Notes: a model not told the origin generated them from the sequence alone. A DNA stretch of 7,004 nucleotides from JAAXTT01 sp964530215 (GCA_964530215.1 CAZHAJ010000094.1:1-7004); one strand, 5' to 3'. Positions 1 through 6,456 are shown, counted from the stretch's first letter. Program-made: numbers and translations.

Positions 1-33
1 TAACAAGGTTTTAAATACTGACTCTCTAGCCAT
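1..33 (-). CDS. 5' end of an unidentified gene (partial, runs off the left edge)
   Basis: Reading leftward from an ATG at 33, eleven codons are open to the window edge (MARESVFKTLL). The start is supported by an AGGAG at 45-41 placed 7 bases upstream of the ATG, the same quality of site as the other genes here. Eleven residues are too few to assign a family, so no function is proposed. The gene follows copA on the same strand, but a strong terminator and about 285 noncoding bases separate them, so it should have its own promoter. Confidence 0.6.
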   Translation of the reverse strand, partial: MARESVFKTLL

Positions 34-319
34 ATTTTCTCTCCTAACATATTAATTGACTTATTAACATCAAATTCATTGCAGAAGAATGGAAATATTG
101 TTCTAGACAACAAAATCTCTGAGTTGAACTATAAAAATTCTATAATTTAACCGATTGTTAAGTTTTTACAATTTTATTATTAAAAGCATACATAAATATC
201 CGTATAATATGTATAACCATACTTATTAAAAATTGGTATTACTGCTTAATAAAAACATTAGCTATTTGGTTTGCCACAAAGCTAGTTTATGCAGTTTTAA
301 ATCCATCTGTGCTAAGTTT
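34..319. other. AT-rich intergenic region without a recognisable gene
   Basis: About 285 very AT-rich bases lie between the partial gene at the left edge and the copA terminator. No open reading frame with a plausible ribosome binding site was found on either strand. There is a perfect TATAAT on the plus strand (203-208) and an ATACAT/ATGTAT inverted repeat (188-193 and 209-214), but no gene downstream on that strand. Some of this stretch presumably carries the promoter of the leftmost minus-strand gene; no convincing -35/-10 pair was identified for it. Confidence 0.6.
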
Positions 320-356
320 AAAAAAAATAAGGCGCCACCGAAGTCAGCGCCTTATT
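320..356 (-). terminator. Rho-independent terminator of the csoR-copA operon
   Basis: Read on the minus strand, AATAAGGCGC (356-347) pairs perfectly with GCGCCTTATT (335-326). The loop can close further as AC-UUCG-GU, a stable cUUCGg tetraloop. The 3' arm runs into a tract of eight T (327-320). It lies 24 bases after the copA stop codon, the expected place for the operon's end. Confidence 0.93.
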
Positions 357-379
357 AATTAAATCAAAAAAATTGGTTT

Positions 380-2836
380 TTAATGCCGAGGCTTAAAATT
401 TTTTAGCCTCAAGGCATTTCCCAACACCGATATAGAGCTGAAAGTCATGGCCGCCGCAGCAAAAATGGGACTTAAAAGGGGCCCGTCAAACAGATAGAGC
501 AAGCCTGCTGCCACCGGTATACCCGCTGTATTGTATGCAAAAGCCCAAAACAGATTCTGCTTGATATTCTTTATGGTGCTTTTGCTTAACTGTATAGCAG
601 TGGGTACATCCATAAGGTCACTTCTCATTAATATTATATCGGCAGATTCCATTGCAATATCAGTTCCGGAGCCAATGGCTATCCCTATATCTGCTTGAGC
701 CAGTGCAGGTGCGTCATTGATGCCGTCTCCTACCATAGCCACCTTTTTATCCTCTGCCTGAAGCTTCTTCACTTCATTGGCCTTATCCTGAGGCAAAACC
801 TCAGCCAGCACCCTATCAATACCCACCTGACCTGCAATAGCCTCTGCCGTTTTCCTGTTATCACCGGTAATCATAGCCACTTCTATCCCCATTCCATGCA
901 ATACTTCTATAGCTCTTTTACTGCTTGGCTTCACAACATCAGCCACTGCAATGATACCCGCCAGCTTATCATCTATTGCAACGTACATTGGAGTTTTGCC
1001 TTGCTGAGCCAGATAGTCTGACTCTTTTTGCAGCGCTATTTCCACCTTTTTGTCTATCATTAGCTTTTTATTACCCATAAGAATTTTCTGACCATCAATA
1101 TACACCTCTATACCATGACCCGGTATAGCACCAAATTTTTCAGCACTAAGGAACTTGAGATTTTTTTCCCTAGCCAAATTAACTACTGCTTCACCTAACG
1201 GATGTTCAGAGCCTTTCTCTGCCGAAGCTGCCAATTGCAAAAGCTTTGTTTCATCAACCAGATCCACTGTAATAATATCTGTCACCTTGGGCTTTCCCTG
1301 TGTTACGGTGCCGGTCTTATCAAATACAATTGTTCTTATTTTATGGGCAGTTTCCAACGCTTCTCCTCCCTTAATCAACACACCAAATTCCGCTCCCTTG
1401 CCGGTGCCAACCATTATTGCTGTGGGGGTAGCCAACCCCAAGGCACATGGACAGGCTATAACTAGTACCGCTATAAAGATAGTAAGGGAAAAGACCATGG
1501 ACATACCCGCAACAAACCACGCAAACCCTGCTAATGCTGCAATTGCAATAACTATCGGAACAAAATACCCGGATATAATATCTGCCATTCTGGCTATGGG
1601 AGCCTTTGAGCCCTGGGCATCCTCTACAAGCTTAATTATCTGTGCCAGGGCAGTTTCCATTCCCACCTTTGTTGCTTTAAATTTAATAGTTCCGTTTTTA
1701 TTTATGCTGGCACCGATTACCGGGCTGCCTGCATATTTTTCAACAGGTATACTCTCACCGGTTAGCATTGATTCATCCACTGAGGTTATACCTTCGGTAA
1801 CTTCTCCGTCCACCGGAATTTTCTCGCCGGGCCTAACCAGTATTATGTCCCCTGTTTCAACCTCCTCAATTGGCGTTGTAACTTCTTCTCCGTTTTGTAT
1901 AACAATAGCAGTTTTTGGTGTAAGACCCATAAGCTTTTTGATAGCCTCCGACGTCTTACCCTTTGTTACAGCTTCCAGATATTTGCCCAAAAGGATCAGT
2001 GTTATGATAATTCCCGCTGTTTCAAAATACAAATCTTCGGCATATTCGTTGTTTCCGCCTGCAATCTGAAATATTGCATATATCCCATACAAGAATGCTG
2101 CACCGGTACCCATTGCTATCAGTGAATCCATATTAGGTTCCCACCTCAGCAGGCGACTCAACCCTACAGTATAAAACTTATACCCTGCTACCACGATGGG
2201 GATAACCAGTATTAGCTGTACTATCCCAAAGTTAAGAGGGTTTGTTTCCGGCATAATAATTGCCGGCAAAGGCGTTCCCAGCATATGTCCCATGGTTACA
2301 TACAAAAGGGGTATCGAAAATACTGCAGATACAGAAAACTTTCTCCGAAGAGTTTTTATTTCTTTCTCTCTGCGGCTCCTTTCATAATCTATCTGCTCAC
2401 CGGTTTGCACATCCAGAACTTTATAACCGCTTTTTGACACCACATCTTTTATCTCGGAGATTTTGATTATTGAAGAATCATAAATCACCTTTGCTTTCTC
2501 ATTGGCAAAATTTACATTTGCCTCTTCAACTCCCGGCAGGTCTCTGATAGCCTTTTCAATGGCATTGGCACATGACGTACAACTCATCCCAGCAATGGGC
2601 ACAATAACCTCCCGCATACTAGTCTTATCATCCTCATGCAATCCAAAACCGGCCTTTTCTACTGCCTCTCGAATCATCTTGACATCAGTTTCATTCTCAT
2701 TAAACTCTACGCTCAGCTTTTCGGTTGCAAGATTTATATGAGCAGCTTGAACTCCTGGCACTTGACCAACGCTTTTTTCCACCGTCTTTGCACAGGATGC
2801 ACAAGTCATTCCTGTCACCTTCAGTATTTTTTTCAT
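380..2836 (-). CDS. copA: Copper(I)-exporting P1B-type ATPase with two heavy-metal-binding domains
   Basis: This membrane pump uses ATP to export Cu(I) from the cytoplasm. Numbered from the chosen start (818 residues), two N-terminal HMA domains carry GMTCASC (Cys12, Cys15) and GMSCTSC (Cys86, Cys89). Then come the TGES actuator loop (359-362), the membrane CPC metal site (462-464), the phosphorylated DKTGT aspartate (Asp506), the HP motif (545-546) and the GDGIND hinge (703-708). YN (768-769) and MxxSS (Met797, Ser800, Ser801) in the last helices are the P1B-1 copper signature, which separates it from zinc/cadmium pumps. All catalytic residues are present, and length and domain order are normal. 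A GTG at 2848 is in frame, but AGGTGG (2850-2845) lies 8 bases before the ATG at 2836 and overlaps that GTG, so 2836 is preferred. It is the second gene after csoR, 50 bases downstream, presumably derepressed by copper. Confidence 0.96.
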   Translation of the reverse strand: MKKILKVTGMTCASCAKTVEKSVGQVPGVQAAHINLATEKLSVEFNENETDVKMIREAVEKAGFGLHEDDKTSMREVIVPIAGMSCTSCANAIEKAIRDLPGVEEANVNFANEKAKVIYDSSIIKISEIKDVVSKSGYKVLDVQTGEQIDYERSRREKEIKTLRRKFSVSAVFSIPLLYVTMGHMLGTPLPAIIMPETNPLNFGIVQLILVIPIVVAGYKFYTVGLSRLLRWEPNMDSLIAMGTGAAFLYGIYAIFQIAGGNNEYAEDLYFETAGIIITLILLGKYLEAVTKGKTSEAIKKLMGLTPKTAIVIQNGEEVTTPIEEVETGDIILVRPGEKIPVDGEVTEGITSVDESMLTGESIPVEKYAGSPVIGASINKNGTIKFKATKVGMETALAQIIKLVEDAQGSKAPIARMADIISGYFVPIVIAIAALAGFAWFVAGMSMVFSLTIFIAVLVIACPCALGLATPTAIMVGTGKGAEFGVLIKGGEALETAHKIRTIVFDKTGTVTQGKPKVTDIITVDLVDETKLLQLAASAEKGSEHPLGEAVVNLAREKNLKFLSAEKFGAIPGHGIEVYIDGQKILMGNKKLMIDKKVEIALQKESDYLAQQGKTPMYVAIDDKLAGIIAVADVVKPSSKRAIEVLHGMGIEVAMITGDNRKTAEAIAGQVGIDRVLAEVLPQDKANEVKKLQAEDKKVAMVGDGINDAPALAQADIGIAIGSGTDIAMESADIILMRSDLMDVPTAIQLSKSTIKNIKQNLFWAFAYNTAGIPVAAGLLYLFDGPLLSPIFAAAAMTFSSISVLGNALRLKNFKPRH

Positions 2837-2844
2837 AATCAACA

Positions 2845-2850
2845 CCACCT
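2845..2850 (-). promoter_or_regulatory. Ribosome binding site that sets the copA start
   Basis: AGGTGG on the minus strand lies 8 bases upstream of the ATG at 2836. It overlaps the alternative in-frame GTG at 2848, which therefore cannot be the normal start. Confidence 0.75.
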
Positions 2851-2886
2851 ACTTTAATTAATTAGCATTGATAAGTGATCGGAATT

Positions 2887-3159
2887 TTACTTAACGTACT
2901 TATCTATTAACTGCATTACCTCTTCCACCTTTTTATCCCCTTGTCCATGTCCCTGCATAAAAGCTTCTTTTATACAGTGCTTGATATGCTGATCTATAAT
3001 TTTTAAGTTTGCCTTCTTCAGTAAAGCCTGCACCGACAGTATTTGTTTTGAAATATCTATACAGTATCTATCATCTTCCAGCATCTTAATAATTCCATCT
3101 ATCTGGCCTTTTGAGGTTTTTAATAGATTTAATACCTGTTTTTTATCCATATCCTCCAT
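2887..3159 (-). CDS. csoR: CsoR-family copper-sensing transcriptional repressor
   Basis: A 90-residue all-helical CsoR/RcnR-family repressor. The Cu(I) ligand pattern of CsoR is intact: Cys33 in RYCIDI, then His58 and Cys62 in QHIKHC, giving C-x24-H-x3-C. This is the spacing of characterised CsoR proteins and differs from nickel-sensing RcnR, which uses N-terminal histidines. The N-terminal QVLNLLKTSKGQIDGI segment is the usual first helix of the family. The ATG at 3159 has GGGAGGT (3172-3166) 6 bases upstream; the internal ATG four codons in has its only GGAGG too close. It is the first gene of the operon with copA, and a G/C-rich dyad resembling a CsoR operator lies just upstream. By family precedent it represses its own operon until Cu(I) binding releases it from DNA. 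Confidence 0.93.
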   Translation of the reverse strand: MEDMDKKQVLNLLKTSKGQIDGIIKMLEDDRYCIDISKQILSVQALLKKANLKIIDQHIKHCIKEAFMQGHGQGDKKVEEVMQLIDKYVK

Positions 3160-3201
3160 TTAAATACCTCCCACCCACTGAATTGCGCAATCAACACCCC
3201 T

Positions 3202-3217
3202 ACCCACCATGGGTGGG
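3202..3217. promoter_or_regulatory. Probable CsoR operator (G/C-tract dyad)
   Basis: Two overlapping inverted repeats occupy this site: ACCCA-cca-TGGGT (3202-3206/3210-3214) and CCCACC-atg-GGTGGG (3203-3208/3212-3217). CsoR operators are known to be G/C-tract pseudo-palindromes in an AT-rich setting, and this stands alone in AT-rich DNA about 45 bases before csoR. A related G-rich half (minus strand GTGGGTGGGAGG, 3178-3167) overlaps the csoR ribosome binding site. Binding itself is inferred. Confidence 0.65.
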
Positions 3218-3225
3218 ATAAATAT

Positions 3226-3255
3226 ACTTTACTATACTTTTACTCTTTTTTTCAA
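3226..3255 (-). promoter_or_regulatory. Candidate sigma-A promoter of csoR-copA
   Basis: On the minus strand TTGAAA (3255-3250) is followed after 18 bases by TAAAGT (3231-3226), a modest -10. TATATT at 3226-3221 and TATAGT at 3236-3231 are alternative -10 hexamers with worse spacing. Any of these places the dyad at 3202-3217 over the transcription start, the right place for repression. The exact hexamers are uncertain. Confidence 0.4.
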
Positions 3256-3325
3256 GGGTTTAGTTTTTGTATTTTTCCTTATAAAATATATTATTCTTCT
3301 AATGGCTGCCGCAAAAACATAGCTC

Positions 3326-3682
3326 TTATCCTTTAGGATTAAATAATAACGCCGCAAAAAATGAAAATATTATAGCTGCAGAAATTCCTGCGCTGGTTAC
3401 TTCAAAAATACCGGTAATTATCCCGACAAAACCATTTGACTTTAGCTCCTGCAATGCCCCTTGAACCAAGGAATTTCCAAAGCTGGTTATGGGGACTGTG
3501 GCACCGGCTCCTGCAAATTCTATAAACGGCTCATACAACCCTAATCCACCGGCAACAGCACCTAATACCACCAACAAACTCATGGTATGAGCCGGTGTCA
3601 GCCTGAACACGTCAAACAATACCTGTCCGAAAACACAAATCAAACCACCTATAACAAAAGCCGTTAAAAAATCGATAAACAC
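3326..3682 (-). CDS. spoVAE: Stage V sporulation protein AE (SpoVAEb type), DPA channel subunit
   Basis: A 118-residue hydrophobic protein of the SpoVAC/SpoVAEb family in the forespore inner membrane. SpoVA proteins move pyridine-2,6-dicarboxylic acid (DPA) into the developing spore and release it at germination. Membrane segments are visible at about 5-25, 33-50 and 88-114. The conserved block FAGAGATVPITSFGN (56-70) matches SpoVAC's AGAGSAVPVTGFAN, showing the two are paralogues. Length fits the family (about 116-120). The start is a GTG directly after the spoVAD TGA, with a strong G-rich site (GGGGGGAG, 3696-3689) 6 bases upstream inside the spoVAD 3' end, so the two are translationally coupled. 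It is the last gene of the operon; no convincing intrinsic terminator follows before csoR. Confidence 0.93.
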   Translation of the reverse strand: MFIDFLTAFVIGGLICVFGQVLFDVFRLTPAHTMSLLVVLGAVAGGLGLYEPFIEFAGAGATVPITSFGNSLVQGALQELKSNGFVGIITGIFEVTSAGISAAIIFSFFAALLFNPKG

Positions 3683-4696
3683 TCAGCTCTCCCCCCTTTC
3701 AATAGCTACCGCATGAGCAATACAGGGTATACTTTCACCCTGCTGGAAAGACAGCGGTGATAGCAATGCCCCTGTTGCCACCGCAAGTATACGGCGGTAC
3801 TCCCCTTTATGCAGCCTTTTCAATAAATGGCCGTAGGTTACCACTGCCGAACAACCACATCCACTGCCCCCGGCCTGCACATCTTGTTTTTTATAGTCAT
3901 ATATCATCATACCGCAGTCATGGTACTGAGTTTCTTTAATAGGCATTTTATGTTTTTCAAACAATTCAATGGCCAGTTCATAACCCACCTTTGCCAAATC
4001 CCCGGTTACAATCAAATCATAATGTCCCGGCGTAAGATTAAGATCCCTACAATGAGCCTGAATGGTATCCACAGCAGCCGGTGCCATGGCGGCCCCCATA
4101 TTGAAAGGATCTTTGAGTCCCATGTCAACTACCCGACCTATGGTGGCTGATGTTATCTTAGGTCCGGGACCTTCTTTGCCCACAACTACAGATCCGGCTC
4201 CGGTTACAGTATACTGGGCAGTGGGGGGCTTTTGAGAACCGTACTCGGTAGGATATCGGAACTGTTTTTCAGCACTGGCATTATGACTGCAGGCTGATGC
4301 TAAAGCATATTTTGCGGAATCAGAATTAACTATCAGAGATGCCAATGCCAAACTTTCCATAGAACTGGAGCAGGCACCGAAAATCCCTATATAAGGGACA
4401 GCCAGAGTTCTTGCAGCGAAGCTACTGCTGATAATTTGATTCATTAAGTCTCCGCCAACATAGAAATTAATATCTTCTTTGGCAATTCCTGCATTCTCTA
4501 TCGCCAGTTTATTTGCATTTTCCAGTATTGTTTTTTCGGCTTTTTCCCAGCTTTTTTGTCCCACCATCAAATCGCCATGAATAATATCAAAATCCTCTGC
4601 TAAAGGACCATGTCCCTCATATGGCCCAACCACTGTAGCTGCGCCCATTATCTTTGGCTGCTTATGAAAAACCCAACTCTGATATCCTTGCAGCAT
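3683..4696 (-). CDS. spoVAD: Stage V sporulation protein AD, DPA-binding thiolase-fold protein
   Basis: A 337-residue soluble protein with a thiolase/ketoacyl-synthase-like fold. In Bacillus SpoVAD binds DPA and sits on the SpoVA channel at the spore inner membrane; it is not thought to be a working thiolase. Recognisable family sequence includes YQSWVF near the start, GACSSSMES with Cys109 at the place of the thiolase nucleophile, ACSHNASAEKQFRYPTEYG (135-153), and the glycine/cysteine-rich GGSGCGCSA loop (276-284). Length is typical (about 338). The ATG at 4696 lies 3 bases after the spoVAC stop, with GGAGGT (4713-4708) about 11 bases upstream inside spoVAC. The next gene, spoVAE, begins immediately at its stop codon. 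No truncation or missing motif is seen. Confidence 0.96.
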   Translation of the reverse strand: MLQGYQSWVFHKQPKIMGAATVVGPYEGHGPLAEDFDIIHGDLMVGQKSWEKAEKTILENANKLAIENAGIAKEDINFYVGGDLMNQIISSSFAARTLAVPYIGIFGACSSSMESLALASLIVNSDSAKYALASACSHNASAEKQFRYPTEYGSQKPPTAQYTVTGAGSVVVGKEGPGPKITSATIGRVVDMGLKDPFNMGAAMAPAAVDTIQAHCRDLNLTPGHYDLIVTGDLAKVGYELAIELFEKHKMPIKETQYHDCGMMIYDYKKQDVQAGGSGCGCSAVVTYGHLLKRLHKGEYRRILAVATGALLSPLSFQQGESIPCIAHAVAIERGES

Positions 4697-4699
4697 AAA

Positions 4700-5182
4700 C
4701 TACATCCCACCTCCAATGCTTGGGTTAAACAACCAATGCAGAATACCGACAACAAAAGCTGCCACTGTACCAAAAACAATAACCGGTCCGGCAAGTTCAA
4801 ACATTCTGCCACCTACCCCTAAAACCATACCTTCACTTTTATGCTCCAGAGCCGACGAAGCCATGGTATTAGCAAATCCCGTAACAGGAACTGCTGACCC
4901 TGCACCGGCCCATTGAGCAATCTTGTCGTACACCCCCAATACAGTAAGAAGGGTGGCAATTATTATCATAACGGCAACTGTGGGGTTTCCAGCTTCTTTT
5001 TGGTCAAAACCGGCCCAATTAACAAATATTTCCTGAATCCCTTGCCCAATCAAACATATGGTTCCGCCGGCTAAAAAGGCCCGAATAAAATTTGCAAAGG
5101 GTCTTTTGGGTTCATTCTTTTTTGCCAGCTCATTATACTCCTGTTGAACCGGAGTTAAGTCTTTCTTTTTATTGTTGGACAT
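4700..5182 (-). CDS. spoVAC: Stage V sporulation protein AC, DPA channel subunit
   Basis: A 160-residue inner-membrane protein of the SpoVA DPA transport complex; the Bacillus subtilis homologue behaves as a mechanosensitive channel. A charged cytoplasmic N-terminus (about 1-28, containing LTPVQQEYNELAKKNEPKRP) precedes membrane segments at about 32-52, 67-85 and 128-151. The conserved AGAGSAVPVTGFANTMASSA block spans 92-111. The length is slightly above the usual 150. The ATG at 5182 is preceded by AGGAGGAG (5194-5187), which overlaps the TAG stop of the upstream 2Duf gene, with only 10 bases between the genes. This packing indicates one transcript with 2Duf, spoVAD and spoVAE. Confidence 0.95.
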   Translation of the reverse strand: MSNNKKKDLTPVQQEYNELAKKNEPKRPFANFIRAFLAGGTICLIGQGIQEIFVNWAGFDQKEAGNPTVAVMIIIATLLTVLGVYDKIAQWAGAGSAVPVTGFANTMASSALEHKSEGMVLGVGGRMFELAGPVIVFGTVAAFVVGILHWLFNPSIGGGM

Positions 5183-5192
5183 TTTACTCCTC

Positions 5193-6053
5193 CTATCTCA
5201 ATAGTATCGGCTTAACAGAAGAAATAACTTCTTGAAGCTTCTTAGAGCAGTCTAAATACATTTTTTTTGCTCCATCATCCTTTGTCCTCAAACCAAACAT
5301 TTCTATATCAGCTTCACATTTTTTCAATGTTGCCAGTAACTGAGCTTTCACTTGAGGCTGTGGAATTATTAATTGATCATTGTAGCAATCTACCGTTAGC
5401 TGACCATATGAATCAACCTGTCCTAAAAACACATTCTCAACGGAAACACCAATTTTCTTCAGTTCGGTATTTAGCCAGCCACGATTTAATCCTATGGTGG
5501 CCAGAGGCTCATCTATAATTTTGCCATCCATAATTACAGTTTGAGGCTCTTGTTCAGGTGCAACTTTTAAGCCCAGATGTCGAGCTGTCAGAGGCTGATT
5601 TGACTTATTCATCAGCACATTAAGCTTTCCATCTGCTTCTAGAACCGCATACTCAACATCGGCTACCAAAAAAGCATTCTTTTCCCTAAGGCGTTCCAAC
5701 AAATCATCGGTTGATAGATGAACTTTAGACAAATTATCTTCAAGGACTTTTCCCTCCTTGATAAGTACCATCCCCTTGCCGTCGATTATATCTCGAGCTG
5801 TTTTGCTTTTTAATGCCAACAGCTCAAGACCATAAACCACTGCAATCCATACAGTCATGGCAACAACACCATAATACCAAGTTGCTTCAAGATCCAAAGA
5901 AACATAGGCAGCGATGCTGCCAATAGTTATCCCGGTTATGTATTCAAAATATGAAAGCTCGCCCAATTGCCTTTTGCCTAATATTTTGGTCAATATAAAA
6001 AGTATGATTACAGCGGTAAATGTACGCAGTACAATCTCCAGCCACTGCGGCAT
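5193..6053 (-). CDS. DUF421 membrane protein with C-terminal DUF1657-like domain ('2Duf' type)
   Basis: A 286-residue protein of the YetF/YcaP (DUF421) family. Three N-terminal membrane segments (about 5-23, 38-54, 59-80) are followed by the cytoplasmic DUF421 domain (about 85-215, including GKGMVLIKEGKV and LNRGWL). A further region (about 233-283) aligns with the separate DUF1657 protein encoded at 6248-6454: from Leu240 on I count 16 identities over 42 residues, including LKK..E/LKS..Q, EMFGL/EQFAL and QEVI/QQVI. DUF421-DUF1657 fusions called 2Duf are known in Bacillus spoVA-2mob operons, where they are linked to spore inner-membrane properties and wet-heat resistance; the same role here is inferred. 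The ATG at 6053 has AGGAGGA (6067-6061) 7 bases upstream; an ATG at 6057 is out of frame. It is the first gene of the spoVACDE operon, behind a sigma-G-like promoter. Confidence 0.9.
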   Translation of the reverse strand: MPQWLEIVLRTFTAVIILFILTKILGKRQLGELSYFEYITGITIGSIAAYVSLDLEATWYYGVVAMTVWIAVVYGLELLALKSKTARDIIDGKGMVLIKEGKVLEDNLSKVHLSTDDLLERLREKNAFLVADVEYAVLEADGKLNVLMNKSNQPLTARHLGLKVAPEQEPQTVIMDGKIIDEPLATIGLNRGWLNTELKKIGVSVENVFLGQVDSYGQLTVDCYNDQLIIPQPQVKAQLLATLKKCEADIEMFGLRTKDDGAKKMYLDCSKKLQEVISSVKPILLR

Positions 6054-6133
6054 CCATATCTCCTCCTAAAAAATCCAGCATTCAAACAAATATATGACAT
6101 ATGGAATAATTTAAATTTAAGTTTTATGCTCAT

Positions 6134-6163
6134 TATTATGCTTTACCCGTTAATATAAGATTC
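6134..6163 (-). promoter_or_regulatory. Candidate sigma-G promoter of the 2Duf-spoVACDE operon
   Basis: On the minus strand GAATC (6163-6159), 18 bases, then CATAATA (6140-6134). The Bacillus sigma-G consensus is roughly GHATR, 17-18 bases, CATnHTA: the -10 matches fully and the -35 in four of five positions. Transcription would begin near 6127, about 75 bases before the 2Duf ATG. The spoVA operon of Bacillus subtilis is a sigma-G target, which supports the reading. Confidence 0.6.
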
Positions 6164-6178
6164 AGTCAAATTTAAAAT

Positions 6179-6208
6179 ACATAATTTGCCATTCATTTGC
6201 TCATGTTA
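6179..6208 (+). promoter_or_regulatory. Candidate sigma-G promoter of the DUF1657 gene
   Basis: On the plus strand ACATA (6179-6183), 18 bases, then CATGTTA (6202-6208). The -10 fits CATnHTA fully and the -35 fits GHATR in four of five positions. Transcription would start near 6215, leaving about 33 untranslated bases with the ribosome binding site at 6234. It is back-to-back with the promoter on the other strand. Confidence 0.55.
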
Positions 6209-6233
6209 TGAAGGAATAATAAAAAAGCCCCTT

Positions 6234-6243
6234 AAGGAGGTGA
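6234..6243 (+). promoter_or_regulatory. Unusually strong ribosome binding site ahead of a TTG start
   Basis: AAGGAGGTGA is fully complementary to the 3' end of Bacillus-type 16S rRNA and stands 7 bases (counted from GGAGG) before the TTG at 6248. It selects TTG as the start, since no in-frame ATG exists nearby. It overlaps the palindrome CCTTAAGG (6230-6237). Confidence 0.85.
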
Positions 6244-6247
6244 CATA

Positions 6248-6454
6248 TTGACAGTTGCATCCGATGTCAAGACTTGTTTAGCTTCCCTAAAAAGTGCCCA
6301 AGCAAGTCTTGAACAATTCGCTTTAAGCACTCAGAATCAGGAAGCTAAAAATTTATTTGAAAATGCAGCAAAAACTACTCAACAAGTTATCGGTGATGTA
6401 GAAAACAGAATTAAGCAAATTGAACAACAAGAACCCCAATACAAAGGCTTTTAA
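6248..6454 (+). CDS. DUF1657 domain protein (small spore-associated protein)
   Basis: A 68-residue soluble protein that is essentially one DUF1657 domain, beginning MTVASDVKTCLASLK and ending EQQEPQYKGF, both typical of the family. It has no signal peptide or membrane segment. Heptad-like hydrophobic spacing (Leu11, Leu14, Leu21, Phe24, Leu26, Leu36, Val47, Val51, Ile55) suggests a helical hairpin or coiled coil. Its biochemical role is unknown. DUF1657 genes are known companions of spoVA operons in spore formers, and the C-terminus of the 2Duf protein encoded divergently next door carries a related domain, so a shared partner or hetero-assembly is possible (inference). The start is TTG, backed by a perfect Shine-Dalgarno. 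A sigma-G-like promoter lies upstream and a hairpin terminator begins 3 bases after the stop. Confidence 0.9.
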   Translation: MTVASDVKTCLASLKSAQASLEQFALSTQNQEAKNLFENAAKTTQQVIGDVENRIKQIEQQEPQYKGF

Positions 6455-6456
6455 AC

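Noticed and set aside
203..208. Perfect TATAAT on the plus strand as a promoter
   Set aside because: The 17-bp upstream hexamer is only TTAAAA, the region is generally AT-rich, and no gene or RNA is visible on the plus strand before the copA terminator.
1155..2069. A 304-codon open frame on the plus strand opposite copA, and smaller ones nearby
   Set aside because: It is antisense to the strongly supported copA, has no ribosome binding site and its translation shows no family motifs, only low-complexity Ser/Thr/Ile/Pro from the reverse of the ATPase codons.
2837..2848. GTG at 2848 as the copA start (four extra residues)
   Set aside because: The Shine-Dalgarno AGGTGG overlaps this GTG. The ATG at 2836 is correctly spaced, and the family normally begins with the first HMA strand just after the Met.
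3167..3214. Possible G-quadruplex from the G-runs upstream of csoR on the minus strand
   Set aside because: The runs are mostly 2-4 G and are split by a long AT-containing gap of about 20 bases. A CsoR operator plus the ribosome binding site explains them better.
3320..3345. Hairpin ATCC-TAAA-GGAT at the spoVAE stop as a terminator
   Set aside because: The stem has only 4 bp, includes the stop codon and is not followed by a T-run.
3757..4150. Plus-strand open frames opposite spoVAD
   Set aside because: They are shadows of spoVAD without ribosome binding sites or recognisable sequence.
5193..6454. Mobile element carrying the spoVA/2Duf module, as in Bacillus spoVA-2mob
   Set aside because: No transposase, resolvase, integrase, terminal inverted repeats or target duplications are seen, and the flanks appear to be ordinary chromosomal genes.
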